Assembly: GCA_963819475.1 (NCBI GenBank)
Contig: CAWFWE010000004.1
Span: 372,001-436,000, forward strand
Direction of reading: 5' to 3'
Origin: DASUAS01 sp963819475
GTDB lineage: Bacteria > Actinomycetota > Acidimicrobiia > IMCC26256 > DASPTH01
DNA: 64,000 nucleotides
Part shown: positions 16,544-25,976 of the stretch, in pieces
Layout of the letters: every line of letters begins with the position of its first letter
How positions within the stretch are numbered: the stretch's first letter is position 1
Notes under the pieces: generated by a model
Told to the model about the DNA's origin: nothing
Seen by the model: the letters and a program-made list of their open reading frames with translations, nothing else
Database searches by the model: none
Translations under genes and position numbers: made by a program

Positions 16544-18041
16544 CGCGCAACCCTCCGCTGTCACCCGCGAGCGCTTCCTCGCGGCGGCGCTGCTCCTGGA
16601 GCTCGAGCGAGGCGGCCTTTCCCGGCAGCAGCAGCGCGCAGAGCAGCGCCGCGACGATGCTCCACATCGCGATCGAGAAGAGCATGTTGTACCCAGCCAT
16701 GAGGTGTGGCGTCGGGTGGCCGCTGTGCGCGCCGAGCGTGCCGATCTGTGCCGTGAGCAACGACGCGAGGATGGCGGTGCCGAAGGCGCCGGCAACCTGG
16801 CGGTTGAGGGAGCGGATCGCGGAGGCCTGCGCGACGAAGCGGCCCGGCACCGAGTTCATGCCGGTGACGGTGTTCGGCATCATGGCGAGACCGACGCCGA
16901 GCCCACCGACGAACAGCCAGAAGCCCACGACCGTCAGTGATGTCTGGGCGCTGAGATGCGCGAGTGGCCAGAACGACACGGCAACGATCGCCAGACCGAT
17001 CACGCACGGCACCCGGGCGCCAATGCGATCAGCGAGCCGCCCACCGATCGACATCATCGCAGCGACGCCGAGCGCGGATGGTGTGAGGAGGAGACCCACC
17101 TCGAGCGCGCTGAGCCCACGTAGCGTCTCGAACTCGAGTGGGATGAAAACCAGCCTCGCGAACTGCGCAATCGTCACCAGCCAGATCACGAGCATGGTCA
17201 GTGTGAAGACGGGGATGCGAAGGATGCGCAGCTCGATCAGAGGCTGACGAACGCGGCAGGCATGCACTACGAACTCACCCACCAGTGCAATTCCTGCGCA
17301 GATCGTGATGAGGAACGCGGGCGACGACCAGCCCCAGGTTGGAGCTTCGGACAGTGCCAGCAGCACGAGTACCAGTCCTGACGCGGCGCATAGGAGGCCC
17401 CAGACGTCGAGACGCCGATGCTCCCGGTAGCCGACGTCGCGCAAGAGCCGGTTCGCGAGCGGCACCGCTACCAGTCCGATCGGAATGTTGATCACGAACA
17501 GCCATCGCCAGCTGACGTCGCTCGACAGGTACCCGCCCAGGACCGGTCCGATCGACGGCGCCGCCATGGCGGCCACGCCCCAGATGCCCAGGGCCCGGCC
17601 GCGCTCGTGCGGCGGGAAGAGCTCGTAGATCATTGCCATGCCCAGAGGCATCAGCGCGCCGCCACCGAGACCCTGCACCACCCGCCAGACCACGAGCAGG
17701 ATCAGCGTCGGGGCGAGCGCGCAGAGCAACGACCCGAGGGTGAACAACGCCAGACTGATCACGAAGACCCGCTTCTTCCCGAAGCGGTCAGCGAGCCACC
17801 CGGTGACAGTCATGGATACGCCGACGGCGAGGAGGTAGGCGGTCACGATCCATTCGACCTCCGAGATCGAGCCAAAGTCGGCGCCGATCTTCGGGAGCGC
17901 CACGTTGACGATCGAAGTGTCGAGAATGACCATGAACGTCCCGAGGAGGACGATGGTCATCGCGATTGCCCGATACCGGTGCGGGTGCGCAGCATCGGTG
18001 AAGCCCGGGTCGGCGTGGGGATCCGCGGTGGATGTCACCAT
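16521..18041 (-). CDS. MFS multidrug efflux transporter, DHA2 family (14 TM, EmrB/QacA type)
   Basis: 506 aa, about 14 hydrophobic segments. DHA2 motifs: LDTSIVNVALPKIGADF in TM1 (motif D1), GWLADRFGKKRV in the first cytoplasmic loop (motif A), WRVVQGLGGGALMPL (motif B) and GIWGVAAMAAPSIGPVLGG (motif C, antiporter signature). Proton-driven export of drugs or other hydrophobic compounds is expected. Converges with a TetR regulator. Its upstream region holds a palindrome (CTGTA-C-TACAG). Confidence 0.92.
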   Translation of the reverse strand: MVTSTADPHADPGFTDAAHPHRYRAIAMTIVLLGTFMVILDTSIVNVALPKIGADFGSISEVEWIVTAYLLAVGVSMTVTGWLADRFGKKRVFVISLALFTLGSLLCALAPTLILLVVWRVVQGLGGGALMPLGMAMIYELFPPHERGRALGIWGVAAMAAPSIGPVLGGYLSSDVSWRWLFVINIPIGLVAVPLANRLLRDVGYREHRRLDVWGLLCAASGLVLVLLALSEAPTWGWSSPAFLITICAGIALVGEFVVHACRVRQPLIELRILRIPVFTLTMLVIWLVTIAQFARLVFIPLEFETLRGLSALEVGLLLTPSALGVAAMMSIGGRLADRIGARVPCVIGLAIVAVSFWPLAHLSAQTSLTVVGFWLFVGGLGVGLAMMPNTVTGMNSVPGRFVAQASAIRSLNRQVAGAFGTAILASLLTAQIGTLGAHSGHPTPHLMAGYNMLFSIAMWSIVAALLCALLLPGKAASLELQEQRRREEALAGDSGGLRDAGGNGD

Positions 18042-18074
18042 GTGCCGATGAGCCTCTCGTGTCGGTCAGAGGCT

Positions 18075-18087
18075 GCTGTACTACAGC
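18075..18087. promoter_or_regulatory. Palindrome upstream of MFS pump gene, putative operator
   Basis: GCTGTA-C-TACAGC is a perfect 6-bp-arm palindrome with one central base, 34 bp upstream of the pump start, in the 81-bp gap to the next gene. The position fits repression by a dimeric regulator. It does not match the repeat upstream of the neighbouring TetR gene, so the responsible protein is uncertain. Confidence 0.4.
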
Positions 18088-18122
18088 ACTTGTCACACTA
18101 CAAGAATGCCGGTGTCACCAGC

Positions 18123-18401
18123 TCATGGTGCATAGTCGCGGAGCTGTAGCCGGGCGTGATTGAAGCGCCGGCGTGCTGCGCGGTACGAACGCTGGAGCGC
18201 GCTCTCCGTACGCGACAAGGAGAGGTAGCACTCGAACTCTTGTGTCGTCCACGGCCGGAGCGCGCGCACGCCCATGAGCTGTACGAGCTCCCGCCGATTC
18301 GTCGCGAGCTCGTCTGCGAGACGACTCGCCGAGCTGGCCGAGCGCTCGAGCGATGCCGCGAGTCGGTCGGGATCGTGCCGCTGCGATGGATCGCGGCTCA
18401 C
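18123..18401 (-). CDS. Hypothetical helical protein coupled to ClC gene
   Basis: 92 aa from the GTG at 18401, which overlaps the ClC-channel stop as GTGA; this decides the start. The protein is almost wholly helical and charged (RLAASLERSASSASRLADEL, then LSLSRTESALQRSYRAARRR), with no Cys clusters or membrane segments. I do not recognise the family. The coupling suggests it acts with the ClC protein or belongs to the MarR-controlled unit. Confidence 0.6.
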   Translation of the reverse strand: MSRDPSQRHDPDRLAASLERSASSASRLADELATNRRELVQLMGVRALRPWTTQEFECYLSLSRTESALQRSYRAARRRFNHARLQLRDYAP

Positions 18402-19742
18402 GGCGGCAAGGGTGGTGACTCGTCGTCGGAGGCCTGCCGGCCGGTGCTCGCGACCTGGTACGTCGTGACCGAAGATCGTCCCATGATCAGCTCCGCGGAA
18501 ACGGCTGCGAGCAACCCAGGCACGACGAAGCCGGGGCGACCGGTGCTCTCGGCGACGAACATGACGGCTGCGAGCGGGACTCGGTAGCCGGCGCCGAGGA
18601 ACGCTGCAACACCGATGACAAGGAAGAGACTGGTGTCGAAGTCCCCGACGATTCCACCGACCGCCCGCCCGAGGAGCGCGCCCGCGACGACGAGTGGGAT
18701 GAAGAGCCCACCGACACCGCCACCCGCGACGGTCGCCGCGGTTGCGATGCAGCGCAAGAGAAGGATGACGAGGAGGAGCCACACCGCGCGGTCGGCCGCG
18801 AGCGCCCAGTTGATGGTGTTGTATCCCACGCCGATCGTGATCGGCTCGTGCGTCAGCAACTGGCCGAGCCCGAAAACGGCCGCCATCGCGAGACCAGCGC
18901 CGACGACGCGAAGCACCGGCGGACGCGTCGACGAGACGCGCTTCGCCTGGCGAATCAAGAACGCAAAGCCTCGCGCCCCGACTCCGGCGAGCAAGCCGAG
19001 TAGCACGGCACCTCCGAGATCGGCGAACGAGAACGCTGGATTGCCATGGACGGCAAGGATCGGTTCGGTGCCGTTGATCGCGACGAAGCTCAGATAGCTG
19101 GTGGCTGACGCGACCAGCGCCGGGAGAAGCATCCGCCGCGCCAGGTCGTCCTGGTAGGGGACTTCGAGCGCGAACACCGCGCCCGTCGCGGGGGCTTTGA
19201 AGATCGCGGCGACTCCGGCCGCGGCACCGGCCACGAGCAGCACCCGACGGTCAGGTGAGCCCAGCCACCGCCGGAATCGTTGCTGCAGGAGGGTGCCGAT
19301 CGACGCGCCCAGATACAGCGACGGACCCTCGAGGCCCATCGCGCCGCCGAAGCCGAGCGTGGTCAGCGCAGCGACCATCTTGCCGGGAACCTCGTGGAGC
19401 CGGATGGGATGACCTGAAATTGTGGAACGACTGGAGGTATGCGTCCGCGCTGGCAGAGGACGCGCGCCGAGCCAGCCACCAGAGTGACGCGGCCGCGAGC
19501 GCGAGTCCGGCCAGGGGTAGGAACGCCAACGCCCATGGCGACAAGTCGACGAAGCGGTCATAGAGGCCGTCGACCACGCCGCGGTCGAAGACCGCGACCC
19601 CGACGCCGGTAAGCGCGCCCGTGATGGCCGAGAGCACGATTACTTCCCGCCACCGCCGGGCGAGCGCCCGCACTTCCTCTCTCCGGATGGCAGCCCGCGC
19701 ACGGTCGGCCCACTGGCCGAGACGGCGGTCGCGTGAAGTCAT
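18398..19742 (-). pseudogene. ClC-family chloride channel/antiporter, single frameshift
   Basis: Starts at the ATG at 19742, overlapping the MarR stop (ATGA). The first frame gives two hydrophobic helices to about residue 107 (ADAYLQSFHNF). The rest continues in another frame from about 19420 with GFGGAMGLEGPSLYLGAS (the ClC GxEGP filter motif), FKAPATGAVFALEVPYQDDL and GAGYRVPLAAVMFVAES. Deleting one T in the run at 19418-19420 restores a single frame of about 447 aa. No CBS domains. Either a recent pseudogene or one homopolymer error; the neighbouring overlaps on both sides argue the gene was functional until recently. Confidence 0.85.
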
Positions 19743-20257
19743 TCGTCCGACCAGCCCGGCAACCACGCCGATTCGGTCGCCTCGCCGGCGGCGTCGCCGA
19801 ATGCCTGCAGCGCGCGGACCATCGCTTCGCGCTGCGCCTTGGGTACGCGGGCCACGATCGTCTGGATCTCCCGGCGGCGGCGTTCCGTGACCGACTTGAC
19901 GAGGCGACGGCCCCGAGGCGTGAGCGCCAGGGTGACTTCCCGCCGGTTCATGGGCGACTCGCCGCGCGTGATGAGGTCCTTGTTGACGAGCCGATCACAC
20001 AGGCGCGTCAACGTCGACGAGTGCACGCCGAGGACCTCGGCGAGCGCGCCCGCGTTCTGGGGTCCCCGGCTTGCCAGCACGACCAGCGCCCGGTATTGCG
20101 GGAGTGTCACCTTGTCGGTGACACCCGCGAGGGAACGCGCCGCCACCGACACCAACACGCGAGACGCCCGGAGGACGGCGTCGGCGACGTCGTCGACCTC
20201 GTGACCGGAGATCGGACGTTCTGCCTGGGCTCGTGCTCGCACCACCCCTGCAATCAT
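19739..20257 (-). CDS. MarR-family transcriptional regulator
   Basis: 172 aa from the ATG at 20257. Winged helix-turn-helix in the centre (LPQYRALVVLASRGPQNAGA, then LAEVLGVHSSTLTRLCDRLV) and a wing with MNRREVTLALTPRGRRL, flanked by dimerisation helices. Overlaps the ClC start by ATGA, so the two share a transcript with the 92-aa protein. Divergent from a DoxX gene across 229 bp that includes short TTGTA/TACAA elements near 20263 and 20307. Controlling ion transport in response to a small ligand is inferred. Confidence 0.88.
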   Translation of the reverse strand: MIAGVVRARAQAERPISGHEVDDVADAVLRASRVLVSVAARSLAGVTDKVTLPQYRALVVLASRGPQNAGALAEVLGVHSSTLTRLCDRLVNKDLITRGESPMNRREVTLALTPRGRRLVKSVTERRRREIQTIVARVPKAQREAMVRALQAFGDAAGEATESAWLPGWSDE

Positions 20258-20486
20258 ACAACAGTTGCCGATGGCCCGTAGCTGATCGCTGCTCCCTCCA
20301 CGTAAGTTGTAGTGATACAGGATCTGCTCGACAGCAACTACGCTCGGAGAGGCTCTGGATTGACGCCGACGCCTCTGGGATGCAGTTTGGGTGATCACGC
20401 ACCTGGCCGCTCCGTGAGCTGCTGTCTCGTCTTCAGAGGCGACCGCCGGTGCGACCAACCGAAGGTGGACAGAGAAGGAGCCGCCC

Positions 20487-20864
20487 ATGAACCTCGCGCT
20501 CTGGATTGTTGCTGGACTGCTGGCCGTTGTCTTCGTGGTCAGCGGTAGCGCCAAGCTGTTCGTGCCCAAGGAGAAGCTGGCCACCGTGCCCCTCGGCGGA
20601 TGGACCGGAGACGCCAGCGTCGGCTTCGTCAAGGGCCTCGGAGCCCTCGAGCTCCTGGCCGCGGCGGGGCTGATCCTGTCCGCCGCGCTCGACATCGCGC
20701 CGGTGCTGGTGCCGGTGGCTGCTGTCGGTGTCGCGTTGCTGATGGTTGGCGCGATGGTCACGCACCTCCGCCGTGACGAAGCAGCCGGAGTCGTTCTGAA
20801 CTTGGCCTATCTCACGATGGCTGTCTTCGTGGCGTGGGGCCGCTTTGGCCCCGACTCCTTCTGA
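20487..20864 (+). CDS. DoxX-like membrane protein
   Basis: 125 aa, four hydrophobic helices. Starts MNLALWIVAGLLAVVFVVSG with the DoxX signature SGSAKLFVPKEKL, then GALELLAAAGLIL. An AGAAGGAG ribosome site precedes the ATG. DoxX-like proteins are linked to thiosulfate:quinone oxidation or to redox-stress complexes in different bacteria; no enzymatic partner is visible here, and the nearest genes are a MarR regulator and a YdhR-like protein. Confidence 0.85.
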   Translation: MNLALWIVAGLLAVVFVVSGSAKLFVPKEKLATVPLGGWTGDASVGFVKGLGALELLAAAGLILSAALDIAPVLVPVAAVGVALLMVGAMVTHLRRDEAAGVVLNLAYLTMAVFVAWGRFGPDSF

Positions 20865-21115
20865 GCTGACCGATGTGGTGGCTTCTAAGCCCGGGCCGGC
20901 GATCCGCCCCGGACTCCGACCGAGCTCTCGGCGTCGGCTGCCGCAGGGCGCGAGACGCGTCGTACGAAACTCTTCGAGAGGGGTCGGGCGCGCGCTCGAC
21001 TCGCCGGACGATACCGGTTCTCATCCACCCTCGCATTGACGCGTCCGTCGATGCGGTGGGCGGACCGTATCCAAATCGCACAACGGTTCCACGAGTACTG
21101 ACGGGAGGCACACCC

Positions 21116-21424
21116 ATGGTCGTGCAGATTGTTCGTTACACATCGGGTCTCACCCACGAGGAGGTCGCCCGCCGGTTCGAAGAACGCGCGGATCGGTACC
21201 GACAGGTGCCGGGCCTTCTCCAGAAGTATTACGTCCATTTTCCCGAATCCGACGAGCACGGAGGGATCTACGTCTGGGAGTCACCGCAGGCGCTCGAAGC
21301 CTGGCGGCGGACGAACCTCGCAGGAACGCTCGAGGCAACCTACGAGGTGGTCGAACCTCCCACGGTCGAACTCGCTGAGGTCATGCTCGTTCTGCACCAC
21401 GAACACGCCTCCGCAAGACCGTGA
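21116..21424 (+). CDS. YdhR-family dimeric alpha-beta barrel protein
   Basis: 102 aa from the ATG at 21116 (GGGAGG 7 nt upstream). The sequence VVQIVRYTSGLTHEEVARRF with YYVHFPESDEHGGIYVWES is characteristic of YdhR and related putative monooxygenases (ferredoxin-like dimeric barrels). Stop overlaps the GTG start of the ABC ATPase gene, so it is co-translated with the exporter. The substrate is unknown. Confidence 0.8.
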   Translation: MVVQIVRYTSGLTHEEVARRFEERADRYRQVPGLLQKYYVHFPESDEHGGIYVWESPQALEAWRRTNLAGTLEATYEVVEPPTVELAEVMLVLHHEHASARP

Positions 21425-22434
21425 GCGTCATCACAACACACTCGTCGCGCAACGATCGCGCGCTCGCCATCGAGGCGGTTGGCCTGACCAAAACCTTCGC
21501 CGCGACGCGCGCGGTCGACGGCGTCAACCTCGAAGTGCCGGTGGGCGAGGTGTACGGGTTTCTCGGCCCGAACGGTGCCGGGAAGACGACGACGATCCGC
21601 ATTCTCGCGACCTTGTTGCGCCCAGACGCCGGACACGCCAGGGTGTTCGACCACGACGTCGTCGACGAAGCGGATGCGGTCCGCGGAAGGCTGAGCCTGA
21701 CCTCGCAGTTCGCGTCGGTCGACGAAGACCTGACGGGCTTCGAGAACCTGATGTTGCTCGCGCGTCTGCTCGGCTACCGAGGATCCTCGGCCCGAAGACG
21801 GGCCGAGGAGCTGCTCGAGGCGTTTGCACTGGCTGACGCGGCCGGCCGCTCGGTCGCGACACTGTCAGGGGGCATGCGGCGACGGCTCGACCTCGCCGCG
21901 AGCCTTGTCGTCGTTCCCGACCTTTTGTTCCTCGACGAGCCCACGACGGGCCTCGACCCGTGGAACCGCCGCCAGCTCTGGGACGTCGTACGGGCGATCA
22001 CCGCCGAAGGAACAACAGTCTTCCTCACGACGCAGTACCTCGACGAAGCCGACGCGCTCGCAGATCGCATCGCGGTGATCGATCAGGGCAGAGTGATCGC
22101 CGAAGGCACCAGCGCACAACTCAAAGCGTCAGTCGGCTCCGGGATGCTCCACGTCCGCGTCCTGCATCCCGAGCAACGCACCGCCGCCGAACACATACTC
22201 GCACACGAGCTCGGCGTGACGATCGACCGAGGTCCTGACCCGTCCGAGCTCACAACGCGGATCGCAGCTGCCAAGGGCGACGACGTCGGCGAACTCGGCG
22301 GTCGCGCGCTCACCGCCTTGACCCGAGCCTCGATCACGGTCAGCGACTTCTGTCTCGGGCAGCCGACGCTCGACGAGGTGTTCCTCATCCTCACCGGCCA
22401 CACCTCCGACTCCGCGAGGAGTGATTCAACGTGA
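21421..22434 (+). CDS. ABC transporter ATP-binding protein, DrrA-like
   Basis: 337 aa. Walker A GPNGAGKTTT, Q-loop TSQFASVDEDLTG, signature LSGGMRRRLDLA, Walker B LLFLDEPTTGLD, and a switch-region His replaced by Gln in TTQYLDEADAL, which is normal for DrrA-type exporters. C-terminal regulatory extension typical of the DrrA/daunorubicin-resistance group. GTG start overlaps the YdhR stop; its own stop overlaps the permease start by 4 nt. Energises the adjacent permease for drug or lipid export. Confidence 0.92.
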   Translation: MSVITTHSSRNDRALAIEAVGLTKTFAATRAVDGVNLEVPVGEVYGFLGPNGAGKTTTIRILATLLRPDAGHARVFDHDVVDEADAVRGRLSLTSQFASVDEDLTGFENLMLLARLLGYRGSSARRRAEELLEAFALADAAGRSVATLSGGMRRRLDLAASLVVVPDLLFLDEPTTGLDPWNRRQLWDVVRAITAEGTTVFLTTQYLDEADALADRIAVIDQGRVIAEGTSAQLKASVGSGMLHVRVLHPEQRTAAEHILAHELGVTIDRGPDPSELTTRIAAAKGDDVGELGGRALTALTRASITVSDFCLGQPTLDEVFLILTGHTSDSARSDST

Positions 22435-23267
22435 CAATCACCAAATCCGGCACTCAACCCCACGAAGCCTCGATGCGTGCCGCAGTCCGGACAGGAGACC
22501 GGCCGGCACCCGCTGGTGCGACATCAGCCGCGCTCATCTTCGCGTGGCGTGCCCTCCTGAAGATCAAACACGTGCCCGAGCAACTCGCCGATGTCATAGG
22601 CATCCCGTTGCTGTTCACCGTGCTCTTCACCTACCTTTTCGGCGGCGCGCTCACCGGCTCCACCCACGCCTACCTCCAGTTCCTGCTGCCCGGCACACTC
22701 GTACTGGCCGTCGTCTTCCTCACCGTCTACAGCGGTGTCACGCTCAACAGCGATCTCTCGACCGGGGCGTTCGACCGTTTCCGCTCCATGCCCACCTGGC
22801 GCCCCGCACCGATCGTCGGCGGACTCATCGGCGACGCCGGCCGCTACCTGCTCGCGTCGCTCCTCGTCATCGGCCTCGGCTACGCCATGGGCTTCCGGGC
22901 CGAAGCCGGCGCAGTCGGGGTCCTCGCTGCGATTGGCCTTGTCGTCCTCTTCGGCGTCGCGCTTTCGTGGGTATGGACCGCGGTCGGCGCAGTACTGCGC
23001 GCACCCAGCGCCGTGCTCAGCGTCGGCCTCGTTGTCCTGTTCCCCCTCACCTTCATGAGCAACGTGTTCGTCAACCCGAAGACGATGCCCACCTGGCTAC
23101 GCGACTTTGCGCACGCCAACCCCATCACACATCTCGTCACCGCTGAACGCGGGCTCCTACACGGGACGGCAAATGTGGGCGAGATCGGATGGGTCCTCGC
23201 GGCCGCCGCCGTGCTCAGCGTCGTGTTCGCCCCATTGACCATGTACCTCTACGCACGCGAACGCTGA
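22431..23267 (+). CDS. ABC-2 type permease, DrrB-like
   Basis: 278 aa from a GTG overlapping the ATPase stop. Six hydrophobic segments with ABC-2 features: IPLLFTVLFTYLFGGAL, YLQFLLPGTLVLAVVF, FDRFRSMPTWRPAPIVGGL (cytoplasmic coupling loop), FPLTFMSNVFVNPKTMPTWL and FAHANPITHLVTAERG. Partner of the preceding DrrA-like ATPase. A PadR relic lies just downstream on the opposite strand; PadR regulators often control DrrAB-like exporters, so the original regulator may have been lost. Confidence 0.92.
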   Translation: MTITKSGTQPHEASMRAAVRTGDRPAPAGATSAALIFAWRALLKIKHVPEQLADVIGIPLLFTVLFTYLFGGALTGSTHAYLQFLLPGTLVLAVVFLTVYSGVTLNSDLSTGAFDRFRSMPTWRPAPIVGGLIGDAGRYLLASLLVIGLGYAMGFRAEAGAVGVLAAIGLVVLFGVALSWVWTAVGAVLRAPSAVLSVGLVVLFPLTFMSNVFVNPKTMPTWLRDFAHANPITHLVTAERGLLHGTANVGEIGWVLAAAAVLSVVFAPLTMYLYARER

Positions 23268-23399
23268 GGTCAAAAAAACAGATGACATGGCAGCCCAAGA
23301 CGCGATGAAGACTTCGTCAGCGTGGTCGCTGGCCGCAGCCGCGGGTTTGTCAATGCCGGCTGCCCTCACATAGCCCGAGCCTTGTAGGTGCGCGGGGAA

Positions 23400-23680
23400 C
23401 TAGACGTTGTGGTGGTCGAGTTCAGCGCGGCGCTCGAACCGCATCACGGAGCACACAAACCCGTCGTGCTGCAGGGAGCTGAGCGCCCTGTACACATCGG
23501 ACCTTCGGATGCGTCCGAACCCGAGGGCGGGAACGCCTTCGCCAATCCGTACCCGTGGTTGTCCCCCTCGGCCAGCAGCAAGAGGAGGGCGGGGTAGCGG
23601 AAGTTCCGCGGCGCGGCGAACCGAAAGTGGCCCCACGAGAAGCGACTTGTCCACGACGCCTTGACTCCGGGAAGGACCAC
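23400..23680 (-). pseudogene. PadR-family regulator, frameshifted and truncated
   Basis: One minus-strand frame reads FRYPALLLLLAEGDNHGYGL, the PadR N-terminal helix, to about 23530. The continuation PALGFGRIRRSDVYRALSSL, with the recognition helix, is in a different frame. After DGFVCSVMRFERR the wing and C-terminal dimerisation helix are missing. Located directly after a DrrAB-like exporter, a common PadR target. Not expected to produce an active repressor. Confidence 0.75.
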
Positions 23681-23819
23681 AGCTCACCTCCGACGGATGC
23701 ATCTGCTGAAGTCACCGTTCCCTAGCCGCTGCAACCAAAATCTCGTTGGCAGCAATGAGCGCGAGTTCGTCACCGGATCCGCGCCGGGTCGTCATGCACC
23801 TTGAAGGACGACTCACGAC

Positions 23820-25469
23820 TCACGCTGCTTGGACGCGATCTCGTTCGTGCTCTGGCGACGCCGCGCGCCCATCGGGCCCGGAGTCAGCCGCACGACAGGC
23901 GGAGCCGGGATGAACCGCTCGACCCGGGCCGCCACGGACCGGACGACGACCAAAATGGTTTGACTCAGATGCTCGGTCCAGGACGAAATCAGCACCGTCG
24001 TCGATTCCGCTGAATGCGGGCGTGGAGGAGCGCGACCCGCGCCGCGTCCCCTCCAGGCGCGCTACGGACACCGTCGTCCGGATGCGCGGACGCCGACGCG
24101 AGGTGGCGTGAACCAGGAGCAGGCCGGGATAGTCGGGCGCGTACCGGTGTGCGCGGAAGATCCACCAGGGGCGGATGGGCTCTCCTGCGCCGCTCGTCTT
24201 CGGCGTGTTCTTGCGTATCTTGTACCGGGGGTTCTCGTACTTCCACACGACGTCGCCGTCGGGTCCCGCCTCGATGATGGTGCCCGCGGGCCCGTCCGTC
24301 ATGAGCGTGTTGCCGTTCGGGAGACGTTGGGCGCTGGAGACGATGGCGGCGAAGAACTGGTGGTCGCGGTCCTGCGGGAACACTCGCCGACGTCGGGCGA
24401 TGGATCCTCCCCGCTCGTCGCGCGCGTAGTGGCCGTCGACCAGCTTCGGCGTGATCTCCTCCACGGTCGAGTACGGGCGCGTTTCCGGCAGCCCGTTGCT
24501 GAAGACGAGGATGTCACCCGCCCCCGGCAGCCCGTTGGAGACCCACTCCGCATCGTGCTGGACGTACAGCTGGCGCGGACCCGGCTGGCTGCTTGCGGCC
24601 GGGTTGCCGTACCGGAACAGCAGGTCGCCGGCCGAGCCTCGCGCGGTGTCGGTCGTCGTCGAGTGGTCGATGATCCACAACTCGCTGAACGAACGCGAGC
24701 TGACGATGATCTCGTCGCGGGCCGCGTTGTAGTCGACGCTGTTCGCATGATTCCAGTCCCTGTCGCCGCCGTTCCCCTCGAGCACGTGGTTGACGTCGAT
24801 CTTGCCGGGTGACGCCGCCACGTTCCCGAAGTTCGCCTTGGTCGGATCGCGGTCCTGCACCAGGTGGTCCCAGACGTGCCACTCCCACACCACCCGTTGC
24901 TGCATGGGGTCGTACTCGAGCACCGAGTCGGGCCACAGCTCACCGTCGGGCAGCAGCTTCGGCGACCGCCCGGCCGCCAGCACCTCCACATCCGACTTGC
25001 GTTCCCAAGTCAGCGCCAAGACGTTGCCGTTGGGCATCGGCTCGACATCGTGGTGCTGCAAGGTCGTGCTGCTGGCATCGTCCCAGCGCCAAACGACGTT
25101 GCCCTCCCAGTCCAGCTCCTCGACTCGACCGCCGGCACCTTTTCCGGACGCGAATGCGTTCTGCAGCTCGAGGTTCCCGGCGCGCAACAAGTGTCCGTTC
25201 GGAAGGAGGTACTGGGACAGGCCCGGTCGCGTGTCGGTCTTCCACCTGTGAACCACGCGCCCTTCCATGTCGATCAGGAAGGTGCGCTCCAGCTCGAGCG
25301 GTGCGTACAACGTGAACCCGGGCGAAACGCCCGGGGCATCCACGACGAGACCACGGGGTGCGGGCGGCGAGGCGGCAGCACGGGTCGTGGTCAACGACGC
25401 CAAGCAGACGAGCAACGCGACCGCCGCGCACGCCCGGCGCGAGGCGACGATCGTTGGCGACCGGGTCAT
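23820..25469 (-). CDS. Arylsulfotransferase family protein, secreted
   Basis: 549 aa from the ATG at 25469. An N-terminal signal peptide (CAAVALLVCLASLTTTRAAA) directs export. The body is a beta-propeller of the ASST type: QYLLPNGHLLRAG, EELDWEGNVVWRWD, HHDVEPMPNGNVLALTWE, DWNHANSVDYNAARDEIIV, LFRYGNPAASS, QHDAEWVSNG and ILVFSNG. Such proteins transfer sulfate between aryl groups or act as related PQQ-like propeller enzymes. Homology appears to end near YAPDYPGLL (about residue 445); the last 100 residues are Arg/Pro/Ser-rich and may be a frame-shifted tail. Preceded by a possible small membrane gene. Confidence 0.8.
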   Translation of the reverse strand: MTRSPTIVASRRACAAVALLVCLASLTTTRAAASPPAPRGLVVDAPGVSPGFTLYAPLELERTFLIDMEGRVVHRWKTDTRPGLSQYLLPNGHLLRAGNLELQNAFASGKGAGGRVEELDWEGNVVWRWDDASSTTLQHHDVEPMPNGNVLALTWERKSDVEVLAAGRSPKLLPDGELWPDSVLEYDPMQQRVVWEWHVWDHLVQDRDPTKANFGNVAASPGKIDVNHVLEGNGGDRDWNHANSVDYNAARDEIIVSSRSFSELWIIDHSTTTDTARGSAGDLLFRYGNPAASSQPGPRQLYVQHDAEWVSNGLPGAGDILVFSNGLPETRPYSTVEEITPKLVDGHYARDERGGSIARRRRVFPQDRDHQFFAAIVSSAQRLPNGNTLMTDGPAGTIIEAGPDGDVVWKYENPRYKIRKNTPKTSGAGEPIRPWWIFRAHRYAPDYPGLLLVHATSRRRPRIRTTVSVARLEGTRRGSRSSTPAFSGIDDGADFVLDRASESNHFGRRPVRGGPGRAVHPGSACRAADSGPDGRAASPEHERDRVQAA

Positions 25470-25480
25470 CGTCCGGTCGC

Positions 25481-25639
25481 TCAGGCGAGGCTCAGGGTGG
25501 CGAGCAGGACAGTCACGCATGCCGTGACCGCACTCAGAAAGAGGACCCCCCACAAGAGGCGATCGTCGAGCAGCCACTCACTCACGGCAACCGCCGGGAG
25601 CTCGCTCGAAATGCGGGACGAACGGGCCGTCGCCGGCAC
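25481..25639 (-). CDS. Putative small membrane protein upstream of arylsulfotransferase
   Basis: 52 aa from a GTG at 25639 (an internal GTG is an alternative). The C-terminal half, WLLDDRLLWGVLFLSAVTAC plus VTVLLATLSLA, is one convincing membrane helix. Ends 11 nt before the sulfotransferase ATG on the same strand. No strong ribosome site. Family not recognised. Confidence 0.35.
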   Translation of the reverse strand: MPATARSSRISSELPAVAVSEWLLDDRLLWGVLFLSAVTACVTVLLATLSLA

Positions 25640-25976
25640 GGCACACCGGTGGGAACGGACCGGCGGCGGGACCACGTACAGATCACGAGGCAACGATCCC
25701 CACGGACGGCGCCTCCGAACCCGTCCTCCATGCGGCTGAATCCTGACAGGCCGGCCTCGCGAAACGAATCCCGTTGGGTTGCAGTCGCGTGACGGTCGAA
25801 TTGTCACGCGAGCCGCGCGCTTCCGTCACCTCACCGCAAACTCCGGCCTCCGAGGCTCACCGCCATGGACGTCGACGGTCGCGAGCGCTGGACGACGGCG
25901 TCGCCCGCGGGGGTCATGCGTGCCGTCGAGGAGCGACCGACGCATAACGCGTCCGCCGATCGGCGATCATGGAGGC
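25640..25976. other. Intergenic region between arylsulfotransferase unit and response regulator
   Basis: No gene recognised. The stretch must hold the divergent promoters of the small membrane/sulfotransferase unit and of the response regulator operon. GGAGG at 25971-25975 abuts the regulator start. Confidence 0.4.

Noticed and set aside
20255..20320. Possible MarR operator made of TACAACAGTTG and AGTTGTAGTG near the MarR start
   Set aside because: The half-sites are imperfect and irregularly spaced; too weak to list as a site without a motif search.
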